Shown: positions 34,396-47,676 of the stretch, one piece after another
Numbering within the stretch: the stretch's first letter is position 1
How the letters are laid out: every line of letters starts with the position of its first letter
Assembly (NCBI GenBank): GCA_013397115.1
Contig: VWZW01006249.1
Coordinates: 2,430,208 to 2,494,207, forward strand
Reading direction: 5' to 3'
DNA: 64,000 nt
Source: Edolisoma coerulescens
Taxonomy: Eukaryota > Chordata > Aves > Passeriformes > Campephagidae
Notes under the pieces: generated by a model
The model's input: the letters and a program-made list of their open reading frames with translations, nothing else
What the model was told of the DNA's origin: nothing
The model's database searches: none
Position numbers and translations under genes: made by a program

Positions 34396-37380
34396 CCAGT
34401 GAGCACAAATCTGTATTTTGGCCTTGCACAAGCCTACCTGTAGCCTGCTGGGGTCCATAGCTGTGCAGCACAGCTGGCTGATCAAGTTCTTCAGTCTGCA
34501 TTTACAAGAACTACAGCCCATCCCTCTGTGCAAAACTGCCAAGACTTTTAACCCCCAATACACCAATTTCAGATGCCACTGTCCATTCTTCCCACTTACT
34601 CACATAAAATCCCAATCTCGCAGCAGTTCACTTTCTCACCCACTAGAACAGTGTGGAAAGCACAGCGTGTCCCAAACACCTCTTCTGCCAGAATTTGGGT
34701 CCTTAGCAAGAATAAAATAATACTCTCCAACAGTCTCTTTGCTCACTGCAAACTCTGATACTGTCTGATAATGATAATTCAGTTTCTTCTAATGACTATT
34801 TCCACTGTACTTTATCATTAAGATCTAATAGTTTAAACACCTAATGACAATAAGTGCAGGTTTACTCACACCATGTCTTCCCATTGTTTAAAATCCACAA
34901 TTTCAGTAAGCATTCCCAACATTTAATTTATTTCTCAAAACTGGAACAGAAAAATGATCCCAGGATCAAGTGCAATGAGAGCTCTAAATCCACACAAGGA
35001 ACTCATGGTTTCCAAGGGGACCTACATTAGTAGAGAAACCTGCTTGTGACCAGCAAGATGCAGATACTATTTTATAAATATAGTTGGATTTTTACTTTTT
35101 CAATCAGCAAAGCAGAATTTTCATCATACTTTCTATGAACTCAGTTTGAGTTTTGTTTTTTATAATTACAGCAAAACGCAATGATGGGAATTTCTTTTAC
35201 CCTTCAACATCATGAACTAGTCAGATGAGAACTTTGTATTGCATAATACATGATGCCCTGCCTTACATGTGATATGCTTTACAAAAATCTTAGTCTAATT
35301 GTGAAAGACTACTGTTACAAAATATTCTCATCACTGGCGTGTTTAATTGAGCTCCTGAGAGGCAGTATCAGTAAGACTTAGGGATAAATAACTGGTAGTC
35401 CCATTGGTCTCACCAAGAATCCATTGATGTTTCATAAATCCTAGTCAGTACAAATCTAATTGAGTTACCATGCTGAATTAGCTTACATCTAAATGGCATT
35501 CATGTCTACAAATGGAATAATTAGAGGCTAGAAAATGGGATATATGAAGTGCTATCCCAAGTGACAACAGCAAGACATTTGTATTCATTCAATCAACTGC
35601 TTTAAAAAAGCAGATGCAATACTTGATTTGGGGTTGATGACGAGACAGTGTTATTGAGTCTAGCAATGATATTAGACAGAGAATGTTAACTGCTTCTTCA
35701 TATCCATCTATTTATATTTATTCTAAGAGATTCTTCACTTTGATTCTTTCAGATTTTGCTTTAGGATACAAAGTCATTACATGACTACCATGACTACATA
35801 GTCCCTATTTTATATCTAGGGTAATGAAATCAGCTACACTCATTAGCGCTCTTCTTTCCACTACTAGAACTCTAAGATGAATAGAAAATAAATCAATAAA
35901 TAACAGGGCTTCAAAAAGAACTTTCAAAGCTACTAATATTTTTAGCCTCAGTACTGAAGGAGTCTTTTTAGACAGAATAAAGCAAATAGGACTGTTCATT
36001 TTGTCACCTTGCTTAGCCACTTTGTTCTGTGTACTAAATTAAATAAGATACTGTTACACTCCCGCTGGAGTCCGGTGTCACCCTGCCAGTGATACCCTGC
36101 ATTACACACTGACATTTATCAGATGCCACTAGTTGGCTGGTTCAGGTTTAGTTAAATACCATCTGGTTTTTTCAGGACAAATATAAAACATGGCTATCTC
36201 AAACTGTATATAAAACCTATTAAATTAGGATGAATCTTTGCAATGCTGGATAAAAGATTCCTTTAATTCAAAAAGTAGTCTAATTTGCATGCGTATTTTA
36301 TTTATTACACCAATTAAGTTTTGCAAATAGTTTGCAATGAGGTCCCTATGACCTAATAATTCACAATTACTCCTGGGATATCCTGCCCACTTTAGCACGT
36401 TTTGAATAATATTGCTATCTCCTTGAGAAAAATAATGCATTTTTTACATGATGAATTTATTAAGAGTGCACACATCTCTTTCTTAACCAATTTTACTCTA
36501 GACAGGGTTACTGGAGCTACTTCATAGACCTTTGACGTGTTGGTTAATGAATGCTTTCCTTCAGCTTCCTCTCTTCTCACATACTTGTCTCCTAAGCTCT
36601 TGTGGAAATCCCACATATATACAACCGAGATGAGCACTCCAGGTGGTAACATAATATAGATGAATAATAACCATTTGAAGCTGCCAGGAAGAGATTCTCT
36701 TTCTGCTCTAACATTAAATAATGGGGAATAGTTGAAAATGGACATTGTGGGGCAAACTTACTGCAGTCTAACCTACCCAAGACTGGCAAACTTGCTTCAG
36801 ATTTATACTGTGGAATTTAAGTTCCAAAAAACTGCATCAGAAAATAAAAATTGGACAGTCACTTGTATCCATTCAAATAATGACAAGTTACATCGACTTA
36901 GTTTATAAAAACAAACTACCATGTAGATTGCTTTGCTTTAATAAGCTTTCTAAGGAATTTTAAATGAGCTCAGAGTATGAGAAAATACTTTGTTTTGGTA
37001 CAGTGTTCAAGCAAGCATTGGCATTTCCTTGTACTTCACACATGTGGTTTCCTCCCTTAAAGCATTCAGCTAGTAATCTGCACTTCTATATTTTTAATTC
37101 CATTACAAACAAACAAAACTCTTTATAAGAAAGAAAATTTGTAGCTTGCAAAGACAGTTATGGAAGATTATATATTTGCTAAAAATATGAGCAAAAAACC
37201 CCAGGCTTATTTTTCATGTGACTTTCACATGCAAACTTGAATATCTATGTTTTTGGAGAAGGTGATTCCTATGGGAGTAGAAATCTGCTCAAGAAGTGAG
37301 TACCCTGCAACGGAATGTAATTTTCTTTTTAAACTGTCTATACATAGTGATATAGATCATCTTGGTATTCCTACATCTTT
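34396..37380. other. AT-rich non-coding stretch
   Basis: Unique AT-rich sequence without a recognised gene. It includes a 117-codon minus-strand frame (36,392-36,745) with a hydrophobic segment, discussed under findings, and the regulatory-looking motifs near 36.3 kb. Confidence 0.5.
36283..36354. promoter_or_regulatory. Octamer plus inverted nuclear-receptor-like site
   Basis: ATTTGCAT (36,283-36,290) is a perfect octamer motif of the kind bound by POU/Oct factors. Fifty bases on, AGGTCCCTATGACCT (36,340-36,354) is an inverted pair of AGGTCA half-sites spaced by three bases, with one mismatch. This is the layout of an estrogen-response-type element. The motifs are seen directly; any binding is inferred. 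Confidence 0.25.
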
Positions 37381-37920
37381 TTTAATAAAGCTTACTTGGA
37401 CACACTCGGATAAAACCCCAAAACCGGTATGTCAGAGTGAGAAGCCCACCTTCCCGCGTCCTTTCAGTACTTTTGCTACCAGGTGCTTTCCAACCCTTGT
37501 GAAGAGGCCGGGGGAGCAGCAGAGGCCCCGAATTCCCTCATCCCAGCAGCAGGAAGGCTGGAGCTGCCCAGGGCTCCCAGCGCTGCTCAGGAGGCGCGTG
37601 GCTGAGGGTGAGGGAGCCTCCCTGGATATTCCCTTTTCTCTGGTTTGACATGCTCTGCTATCGCACGCTGCTCAAGTACAACACTGAACACGCGCTGTTC
37701 TTTCCCAGAGCTAAGAGCTGCTAAGTATTTGTGAGCACATCTCCGAGCACGCGGGCCTTTTGTCGGAGTTCACCCTCCTCACCTTTCACCGCAGGTGGCC
37801 GTTCTCTCCCTGCGGGGTTCGCATCCCTTCCCTGCTCCCTCCTTTCCCACAGCTGCCCGACAGCGCAGTGCCGAGCACTGCACTCCTTGTACAGCCAGGC
37901 CCTGCCTTGACACGGGGAAA
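37381..37920. promoter_or_regulatory. CpG-island-like patch, possible promoter
   Basis: By hand count there are 25 CpG dinucleotides in these 540 bases, against 2 in the preceding 540 bases. The patch is GC-rich within AT-rich surroundings. Splice-donor motifs lead out of it in both directions: GAAAG|GTGAGG on the minus strand (exon edge at 37,783) and CCC|GTAAGTAA on the plus strand (exon edge at 38,110). This fits an unmethylated promoter of a gene or non-coding RNA. No transcript start motif is decisive, and I cannot tell the direction. Confidence 0.4.
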
Positions 37921-38110
37921 CCTCCTCTGCTGCTCTGCACACAGAGGGCAACATCTGCAGCCCTCACACTCCAGATCTACTCAAAAATAGCCAAAATCCT
38001 TCCCACTGCTGCCTTCCACCACTACTGGCTCATGCTGAGCCTTTGCAATGGCCCACCAAGTTTCCTGTCCCATCCCATGGCTGATCATCACCTTTTCCTC
38101 AGCCATTCCC
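37853..38110 (+). CDS. Candidate exon leaving the CpG-rich patch
   Basis: A strong acceptor (CCTCCTTTCCCACAG) and a strong donor (CCC|GTAAGTAA) bound 258 bases with one frame open, phase 1 in and phase 1 out. The translation is rich in Ala, Cys and His near the start (for example ARQRSAEHCTPCTARPC) and shows no known domain. An acceptor inside a CpG-rich patch is unusual for a first exon. This may instead be a non-coding exon or chance. Confidence 0.15.
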
Positions 38111-39439
38111 GTAAGTAATCTCCGTTCAGATTACCTGCCCAGCAAAATGGCTTCACTGGGGCCTTCTACCTCTTCTAACACCTTTAGATTTAAATTCTTT
38201 CCTTGTATGTCTGAAGTTCTCTGAAGTGTCTGAAGTTTTTATCAAGTATCTGGATAAATGCACCTGGCAATGTAAGAAGTAAAAGGAACAATTCCCAATT
38301 AAGCAACTACAGGGAAAAATAGTTATACTCCTAATTATTTTTTTAAAGTAGCTATTTCCTTATCCCCAGCAAACAGTTTCAGAAGGGAATGCTGCACAAG
38401 GCCTACATGTGGCTTTGCTTAGAGTGGGACATAGCTTAGAGAACAACAAAATGAAGGAGTGAGTTCCACATTTTGGTTTACAGTAATTTGTTTTTAAACA
38501 AGTTGGACCTGTGGTCATGTGCATGAGAAAATAATCCAAACTTGCAAAAACACACAGAATAAAAGCCTGTAAATGCAGCATAACTCTCAAGTGTCTGGAT
38601 TCACTGGAGCAATGAGGACTGAAACTGAACCCCTCCCTGGATAAGGGATGTAATGAAAGACCTTACAAAACAAGCTTAAAACAAAGCATATTTACAATAG
38701 GCGTAAGTGTAATAGGCAATAACCACAAATGACATAATATTCCAGCTCTTTGAGGTCTTTCTATTTTAATTCTGTGCAATTTCATTAACCCCCTCGCAAG
38801 GAGATGTGCTTGAAGGAACTCTATAATATAGGTCATTTTTAGTAGACATTTATATTCCGTTGTTAATTGGTGAAGCAAGGAGGAATGAAATAGCCTGGGA
38901 AGTATCCTACAGGGAATAGCTTGCATTGGCAAACAAAATGAGCGAGTAATCTTGCAGATCTGTTTCATTTTCTAAAATCCTTCTACAGCACCACATTTCC
39001 AAGTGTAAGCGTGAAATGCAACAAATTAGGATTAGTACAAACCATTGTGTGCTGTGCCAACAGTTAACTGATGAGCAGGGCAAGCGAACCAAACCCCCAT
39101 TTCTTCTGTGCACCAAGCCAACAGCTGGAGATGGCAAACGCAGGGTAAGACATCAACCCCAAAAATGCTGTGGCAACCACGTGAAGCCAGAATAGAACAC
39201 TTGGTTTCATGGTGATGGAGGAAGACCTGGTTGGACTACATCTCCCATCATGCACAGTGTATGAATATGATTGACACTTACAGTAACTTCATAAAAACAG
39301 ACTTGTGACTTGGCTACAAGAAAAAAATACTGTGTGAAATTGCTTGGTGTTATTTAAAAGGACACAGACTAAATGATTGTTTATTGGTATACAAAATACT
39401 GAGTGAAATTTTCCCACAGGAGTAGCAGCCTGAATAGTA

Positions 39440-39760
39440 TTAACAGTGCTTTAAACTGTAATGAATTCCCAGTCTAATTCACTATGAGGTTTCAATTTAT
39501 ACCACATTTAGAGTACTCCAGGTTCAAGTAATCACTGCAGTAATTAGCTTACTTCCAGTCCTCCAAAATAAACCCACTAATTTTTGCAATCAGCCTTCAT
39601 TTGGTTAATCACCAGTTTAATTGATTTAATTAGTTTGATCTGCAAAATTAGTCAAGTGTAAATACTGTTTTGTAAACAGAGTTTAGCTCCAAGCTGTAAT
39701 ATAGGGAATTCTAATTCAAAGCTAGAGTTAATAATAAAAACCAACACACACGATTTTTGT
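39440..39760. promoter_or_regulatory. Enhancer-like stretch with TAAT cores
   Basis: Dense TAATTA-, TTAAT- and TTTAAT-type words occur between 39,540 and 39,640 (for example GTTTAATTGATTTAATTAG). These are followed by TGTAAATACTGTTTTGTAAACA, which has two forkhead-like GTAAA/TGTAAACA cores. No open frame or repeat explains it. Function is inferred from motif density only. Confidence 0.2.
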
Positions 39761-41386
39761 TGCAGTATCCAGCAGTTTTAAGTCTGCAAGACACAAATTT
39801 ACACTTTTAATAGATAATCTGATTTTATATTAGTGACAATACTGAGGACATTGTCTCTCAGAATTTTATTCCTGACTAATGATTTTTACACTCTGACAAC
39901 TGACGCTAGAACAGTGTTCTTACTTTCTCTAGGTTAAGAGAAAATTTTTTCCTTTTTAACTTTGTTTCTGGTTTCAAAAAGTGATAAAAGGCATTTATTA
40001 ATAAGCTAAACCAAAGGAAAAATTATATATAAGGAGAACTGCAGTTACTCCTAAACAAACATTATTTCCAAACATTTAAGAAAGCACACTAGTAAAAGAA
40101 GGAAGCCAAGCTGCAACCCTGGGCAGTAACATGCCAGGCAGAGGGAATGTCTAAACAAAAATAATGCTCTGAAATTAGAAGTTGAACAAAATTTGAAATA
40201 GCTCTGCAATCAAGGATTTGGCATTCTGGCACAGCTCCATCAGTTGCCGATACAAAAGTACAGTTGATCCCTCTGAAAAACGCTGTGTTTTTCCTGGCAG
40301 ATACCCAAATTCACCACGTACACATGAAGCTCTTTAAAGTCGCCCCAGAGGATGCAGAGCATTTGCTCAAACCAAGGCAAGATGCTGAGGGTGAGCAGGC
40401 TGGCACACCCCTGGGAGGTGACAAATGCTGTCACACAGCACGGTGTGTCACTGCCACACACAGCCCAGCCTTCCACCCCCAGCCACGCAGAGAAAGGGAG
40501 CGACTGGGATTCACCAGCTATGACCATGGAAGATTTCTTTCCAAAGAATACCAGCTAGGAACAGCACAAAGCCAGGGTGCAGATAAGGGATCTGTTCTTA
40601 TCTCTGCTGGGATGCCTTTGACATCACCTCAAGCCATTTAGATTTCCTGAATCTCAGTTCAAACAGTAAATGTAAATAGTGTTCATTCCTAACTCAAAAA
40701 AGATTGCATCAATCCATTACCAAAAAGGGGAAAATAAAAACTCCTTCTATTGAAAAACCAGAGTCTATGGACAAAACATCAAAAACTTCTCAGATTATTT
40801 TTCCCTATTAAGAAGTATTTATATTTCAGTTTGTTTTAAATTAATTTTCTATTCTCTTTGAGTTTATTTAAAGATTTCTCTTTTTTTTTTGTACCAAGCT
40901 TTACCACATCTCTCATCTCAATCTTGTGCCTAAACATAAAATATGTATGCACCTTCTTTTCCTTCCATTTCCTCCACCCCTTTTTCCCAGCTGAAGCCTT
41001 TCAAAATACTTCGAAATTGAAGAAATTTAACCACTATCCTCAAACACTCCAGGATTTTCTTCACTGTCTGATAAATTATCTCCTGACAGCAGTCCATTTT
41101 CCTAACTGCAGAGACCTTACACTTTCAAAGAAGAAAAAGGAAAGAGGGGGGAAAGGGAAAAAAACCTACAGAAAAAAATCCAGCTACCATTTTTTTCAGT
41201 TCTCTTCATTGTATGAAATGGAACACACCTGAGAAGAGATATATTTAAGGAAAAAAATTCAACAGGGAAAACAAGTTTCTGTTCATTGTTATTTGAATTT
41301 CTCTCACACAAAATGCCTCCAACTTCACATCAAATGTTTTCTTCAAAGTATTTAATTTTTTGTTTCTTCAATTAGCCACTCAGGGG

Positions 41387-41400
41387 AAAAAAAAAAAAAA
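41387..41400. repeat. Poly-A run (14 A)
   Basis: An uninterrupted run of 14 A followed by A/C-rich sequence. No retrocopy body was recognised. Confidence 0.9.
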
Positions 41401-44321
41401 CAAACCAGCAACAACAAATCCAAGAGCAACTCACTGGAGCCCTTCAAACTTTAGAAAAGCATTCATCCAGTTCTGGACAGGAGCAGAAGCCAGCCAAGAA
41501 AGCTGCAGGGCTTGCACCCAGCCCCGTGCCTAAGCTCAGTGCCAGAATTCATTCCACCCATTGCATCACTGCTCAGCCCACATTCCACCGTGGAAAGACA
41601 CTGGAAACCCACAAGGTCTAAACTAAGAAGGAACTGCAACATCTGCACTGGTTCTTTTCTATAAATCATTTTAAAGCCTTTTTTCCACCTCTTACGATGT
41701 GTTAACTTGTGCATTTGCAAAACCAGCTGTGAATTCTGTCTTGTACATGTGGTGTGGTTACCGCTAAGGAGGGTTTGGGGGATTCACGTAATCCAGGTCC
41801 CAGATGTTTTTATTCTCATGATTTGCATTGATGTCTTATTTGTCAGGTCTAATTATCAATCAAATTGACTGAATTAAGTCAACCACTCCGCAGAACACCT
41901 ATTTATGCACATGATCAACAGCAGAGCCAGGGTACAAACCTGAAGAGGTTCCCAGTGCTCTTCATTGGGTCTCATCACTGAGGACACAACCCTGCCCCAG
42001 CATCATCTCCTGAGCAAACACATCCTGTGTAAGTCCCTCAGTGTCTCTGCAGGACTTGTGTGAATAAGTAACATTTGCTGCATGAAAACAAAACCCCTAA
42101 TCACCAAGCCCTTGAAGAACAGCACCCTGTGGAATAGATTACAATATTTTAGCATGTTCATTTCATTTGGTGTTTCCACCAGAGCTCCTTTAACAGTGAT
42201 ACAAACAGCACATTGGGTACTCATTACACCACACTGGAGAGAGCAGGGATCTTGTAAATATGCATTAAAGTAGGGTTACATTTTCCTTCCCTGCACACTG
42301 TGTCTGAGCTGAGGCACAAACTCGTGTCCTTGAGAGCAGGAGTTGGGGCATATTCCTGGCACGCTGCCAGTCTCTGTGAAATATGTCCTTTTTACAGATG
42401 TTTCTTATACTATTGGGAGCAAATTGCTCATCCACATGCACAAAGACATACCTGGATAGACATAAGGTACTATGAAGAAAAAAATGTATGTCTATATTCA
42501 GTGAAAAGTGGGTCTAAACAAACTCAGTTTGGAGAGTACTAAGTGTGGACAGCTCTCATTTTCTTAAACACAAGTCAGAAATAAAAACCACACAAATTTC
42601 ACAGGTGGGTGTAGAAATGTGCATCACTGAGTTTAACCAAATGCAAAGCAGAATTGAAGCTTATTAGCTTTGTTGGCATACATAAGCAACTTATTAACTA
42701 GTTCTACAAACAAACTGCAATTTGTCCCTTTGCATCCTGCTGACAGATCTGTCATAGGAATATGAACACTGGGAAGTTTCCAGAGTTCCTGAAGCCAAAT
42801 CCTGCTAAAGATACAGCACATTTCCTTTTTTTGAGAAGTGAAAGGTGTCCTCAGATTGTTCAGACCTGTTTGATGAATGAGCTGGACAAGAACTTCAGAG
42901 TGACAATGATCTGACATCAAAGAGCCCTGCCGGGAGGACAGCTTATTAGCTTATGAGACTTTAAAAAAGGTTTTAGCTTTTACACACCTATAAAAAGAAC
43001 AAGTCTGAAAGTTTAGAGGATGGGAATCTATTTGATTTCAGGGTCCCATCTCTGCAATCACCAGAGCTGGATCTCTGCACTGGCATTTTGGGGGATCTCC
43101 ATTTCCACAGTTCTGTCAAAGTTGCCAGAATATATGAGAAGATATTTAGACCAGATTCCTACTCTTAGTTTTACGCTTTCTGTGGAAAGATCCTGCATAT
43201 GCCTGGAATGGGGTGGATGTATGATATGTAGGCCAGAATAAACACTGCTACTGCAAAGCCCTGTCATCAATATTCTTTAAAATCCAGTTCAGTAGAACAA
43301 ACTTAATTTTGGCTTAATAACAGGTATTATATAGAGACAAAGTTGTTGCTTTAGTAGTTAGAAACCCTAAAAGCCTTTGCCATTGAACTTAATCACTAAA
43401 CTTGGGCTCCAAAATCCTATATAACCTGACCACATTGACCATATTTTAATGAATCTACAATTTACTTTATTTTATTTGTATAGCGAGCCCTTTTAGTTTT
43501 GCTCTCACAAGAGCAAGAAATTAAAGGATTGAAATACAGTCTGTATTCTTATTTATATGTATTATTCATGTTTTGCAGCTACTGATGAATTTTCTAATTT
43601 GTAAGATTTCTTAGGCAATCAAGAGTAACTCTGAAACAACAATGAATGGATAATGAGCACACTTGCTATATTTGATTTAATGCATTTGGCTGGGGTGAAC
43701 CTATTTGTGTTTGTTTCCTTCAACCATATGTTAGTAAAGTTTCATTAAAATGAAAAAGGGTCATACATATTCCTGCAAAGCATCCTGCACATTCTTCAGC
43801 TGCTTTCAGGCCAGTTAATTTCCTGTTTTGAAGGAGCACACAAGTCTCAACAGAAGCTTTAAAACTTATTTGAATTTTAACATTCACATCAACTTATGTT
43901 ACTGATCATGAATGCTGAGAACTGATTAAGAGTGGTCCATAAATATAACACTTAAAAAGGAAAAATAGAGCTACACACAGTAAATAATTCTTGTTAGAGT
44001 CACAACAAAGATTTGCCCTCACCACTCCAATATTGGTTACCCTTTTCCTCCCTTTCCTTATGGTCTATGGATGTAAGCAGAGGAAATGAAAACGCACTGC
44101 AGAAAGCATACAGCACTGCAGGCCTCATGTGTGAAGGAATAAAAGGCCATTACTTCATAAACATTCCAGGAGCTCTCAGAATTTCTGGCAGTGCCAGCAG
44201 ATTTTAGGCGACTTTGAGCACAACGTGGCTCCAAACAATTGCTTAATGACCACCCAGGCATAGGCTCAGACTCAGATACACACCAGAGTTTCAGTCTTAA
44301 TTCCAAAACAAAGTTACTCAC

Positions 44322-44664
44322 CCTCTGCCTCCGATCGAGGCCTCAAAGTTCTCACAAAAGAAATCTCTCCCTGGCCGTGAGGACCGTATCCATACAAACA
44401 TTCCCTTCTAGATGCTAAGTGGTTCCCCCCGAGCCGAGCACATTCTCCTCCCGGCCCACGCGGTTCCTGCGTGTCAGACAGCTGCTGTCTCCAGAGGGGC
44501 TGATAAGCTCCTGTTAAGCAGCTCTTGACTCCAGGCTGCCTCCAGACCCACACCTGCCACCAAACCCAAGGAGTCTCCCACCAGCTGTGTCCCGTTAAAG
44601 TGATTACACATTCGTGCCATCTCCTTTCTCTCCCTATCTCTAAACAGAGACTGTTCCAAGTCAT
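44322..44664 (-). CDS. Candidate minus-strand first exon in a GC-rich patch
   Basis: Read on the minus strand, a 116-codon frame starts at 44,664 and ends at a very strong donor (GCAGAGG|GTGAGTAA). The interval is richer in CpG than its surroundings, with 13 counted by eye from 44,331 to 44,680. A TATAAA-like word lies upstream on the minus strand, near 44,750. These are properties of a 5' exon. The predicted peptide (starting MTWNSLCLEIGRERRWHECV) has no domain I recognise, so the exon could be untranslated. The donor, not the frame, is the main evidence. Confidence 0.22.
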
Positions 44665-46859
44665 TGCACTGCCTACGTGGATGGCTTCAGGGCAGAGAAA
44701 AGTTTAAAAAAAAAAAATTTAAATGGGTGGGAAGAATAGAGGAAAAATATTTTTATAAACCTCCTGGAATTTGTTTTGAATGCTAATTAAGACCACCTTA
44801 CTCTTCTGAATGCATGTGAGGTCACACCCCACAGCAATTTTCACAAATGCTGACAATTACTTCCAAATGCAATCAGCTGCCTCTTGAGTACCCTGAGCAT
44901 CAATCGCCAGTCCTTATCTTTGAGACACCAACAACACACCAGGAACCTGCACAGAACTTTTCCGTGGTATTTGAACAGGTTTTAAACGAGTGAAAATCAC
45001 CTCAGTTTTTATAATCTATGGCATCCCTATAGTCATTCCTTGTTGTCCTGGTTTATTCCTCTAAATCAGACATCATCTTCCACGGATCTGTTTCTGCAGC
45101 TCTAGGATTGTTAATTTGCCCTGCAGCACGTGGTCGTATTGGGTAATGTAACAGCCAAAATGAACAAAGAAATGCTTCTGAGGATACTGGGTGAGGCTTT
45201 GTATTTCAGACTTCAGCAGGAACACATTGGTTTTAATGATGCACCTATCCCCAGCCTCTCCCCTCAGGACTTTTTAATAAGTGGGTGATATCACATGACT
45301 GTCATCATCTTCAAATGGAAGTCATTATGCTGAGACCAATAACCCACAAGGAGCAAATACTGATATTCTTAAGATTATTAATGGAAGTGAGGCCTGAAAA
45401 TTGCAAGAGTCAGACAGACACTTGTAGGAATAATGTAATCCCAATTAACAGCAACAGGTTTATATAACCATATCTGAAGGTAGCAAATGTCACTTATGAA
45501 GGAAAACGTTGTCAGAATAAATTTTTTAAAAGTAATGGGAATAAAATAAGATATAAAAGCTGCCTGCAAGTTGGCACTTCACCTACTCCCCCACCTTCTG
45601 TCTGCACCATACGGCGCAAGTCAGCTGAGAGAGACAGAGTTAATACGACCTCTTCATGCAGTTCTGTGCTTTCATATGATGTTTATTTGGCTACATTCTA
45701 CAGGACTTAAGAAATTATGTTTTCATAAGCCCCCCTATACACTGGGACTCTGTAGCATTTTTAAAACAATGCTGCAGATGTGAAGTATCATCATACTTGG
45801 AGAGTTGTTAACTTCACCCTATTTTCAGTGCACAGCAGTGGCACATGCTTTGGGTTTCAGAGCTTCACAACAGCCTGATTGTCACATTTGGTTTAAACTG
45901 CTCTACAGAACTTAGAAATCTTGTTTTAGAAAGTACCTCAAAGCCTAAACTGCATGACTTTGAATGAGGCAGCAGGTGCCAACCTGATGGATATGCAGAC
46001 AGAATAGTTCATGGCTGTAAATAAAAGCCAAAGTGGGATTTGAGGAAAGCAATTAAGACCCTAATTCCTAGTGAAATCGAAGGCGTTTCAGTGGACTTAG
46101 GAACCCAGTACCTTTCTTGAAGCATATCAGCATTTTAAGGCATAGCCACACCTCTATGTCTGGGTTGAAAACACAGATTTGGAAAACATTTACCTGTTTC
46201 CAGAAGGAACAGCCTGATCTTCCACACACTGTAAATAACCCTGTGTGCATCTGTGTATACACACACACAGCACATTGGCTACATATGGCAGAAGCTGCTA
46301 AGACATTTCAGGAAACTTGACCCTCCCCATCAATCCCTCAGCTTCCTGCAGGAGAGTCCCAGGATAATTTGGCAGATGCTCTCACTCACTTCCCCCAAGA
46401 GCTGCAGCTTTATATCCCTGCAAGCCCTGCTGAGGTGTGTGTAGGCACAGATACAAAAAGTGCCCTTGAATTGATCCCAGATCTCTGCTGCCAACCCTGA
46501 TCCATTTGAATGCTGCCTCAGCTGGGTGGCTCTCCTGTTCCTGCTGGTGCCTCACCCTCAGGAGCCTTCCTGGTCAGTGAAGTCTTCACAGTCTCTGGGA
46601 AGACTTTTGCCCATTCTAAGCTATAGTTCCTTAATCTCTCCTGTGAAGCAGCTATGTCAAATAAACATGTTTTACAAACAGTGGTGCTCATTTGATGCTG
46701 AGGTACCACAGCCACTTGAAACGCTAAACTCCAGTCAACCTTTATAATGCCTTTTCTTTTTTTTCATGGCAGCATTGCACATCCTTGTGTAGCTACTGTG
46801 AATATTCAAATACTGTAATTGGAAATGATTTACTTTGTTTTGAATTAACTAAAATTCCA

Positions 46860-47290
46860 TTGTTAAGCACAAATACTGCTTCACTAAATCATCAAGCTTT
46901 TAATAGGTCCACATGAGCAGGTTACCGAGCGTGTTAGGATTTATAATGCTCCTGGGGAGCTGACCACTGTGTTATGCTTCCTGCTGCTAGGTAATATGCA
47001 TGACACATTTCTGGACACTAATTCATTTATTTAATAGTAACAGTATGCAAAAACAGAGTTCAAAATGAGGCTGACAAAGAAGGTATAAAAGTTTTATTAA
47101 TCCATAGCTAATCAAAGGCCAGAGGAAAGCCTATAATGGTGGCATTTACAGACCATATCGAATGTGAATAAATTAAATTTTTGTTTCCTAAAATCTTACT
47201 AATAGGATGTATTCAGCTTGAAACATTTATACTTTTAATTACAGTGGCAGCCAATTTAGAGTAGGTATCTGGTTGTACAGCACTTAAAAC
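46860..47290. promoter_or_regulatory. Enhancer-like stretch with TCF/LEF-type site
   Basis: The interval has TTATTAATCC, AGCTAATCAAAGGCC with a TCF/LEF-type ATCAAAGG (47,111-47,118), several TAAT/ATTA cores and no open frame or repeat. Composition and motif mix resemble conserved developmental enhancers. Conservation was not tested. Confidence 0.22.
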
Positions 47291-47676
47291 TTTGCATCAA
47301 GGATCTCCACAAATCCCCTCATCAGCTATTCTTTGAATCCGATTTGTTACTGTGTGCACTGTGTCCATGCTCAGAAATAATAACATTATTTACTTTCTCA
47401 TTTAATTATACAGTGACAGATTACTTGTAGGGGGAAAGGTCACTGAGGGAAAGTATTGTCTTCCTTTGAGAGAAATCCCCCTGAAAGACTCAGCATCATG
47501 TACGTACAATATGACTTTGCAGATCTATCCTTCAAATGTTTGTATATAAGAATAAATCGATAGAACTACTCATAGTCATTGCTTCAGGCAAAAGTTTTCA
47601 TAGGATCATAACCTCATTTCCAGCAAGCTATCAAGCACTCAAATTACACTGCAAATTTTGTTTGAAAAAAAACTAT

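Larger units (their letters stand above)
38111..44321. other. Non-coding stretch, no gene seen
   Basis: AT-rich unique sequence. It includes the enhancer-like interval near 39.5 kb, a 14-A run (41,387-41,400) and a small direct repeat of GTCTGAAGTT (about 38,208-38,237). No mobile element was recognised. Confidence 0.5.
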
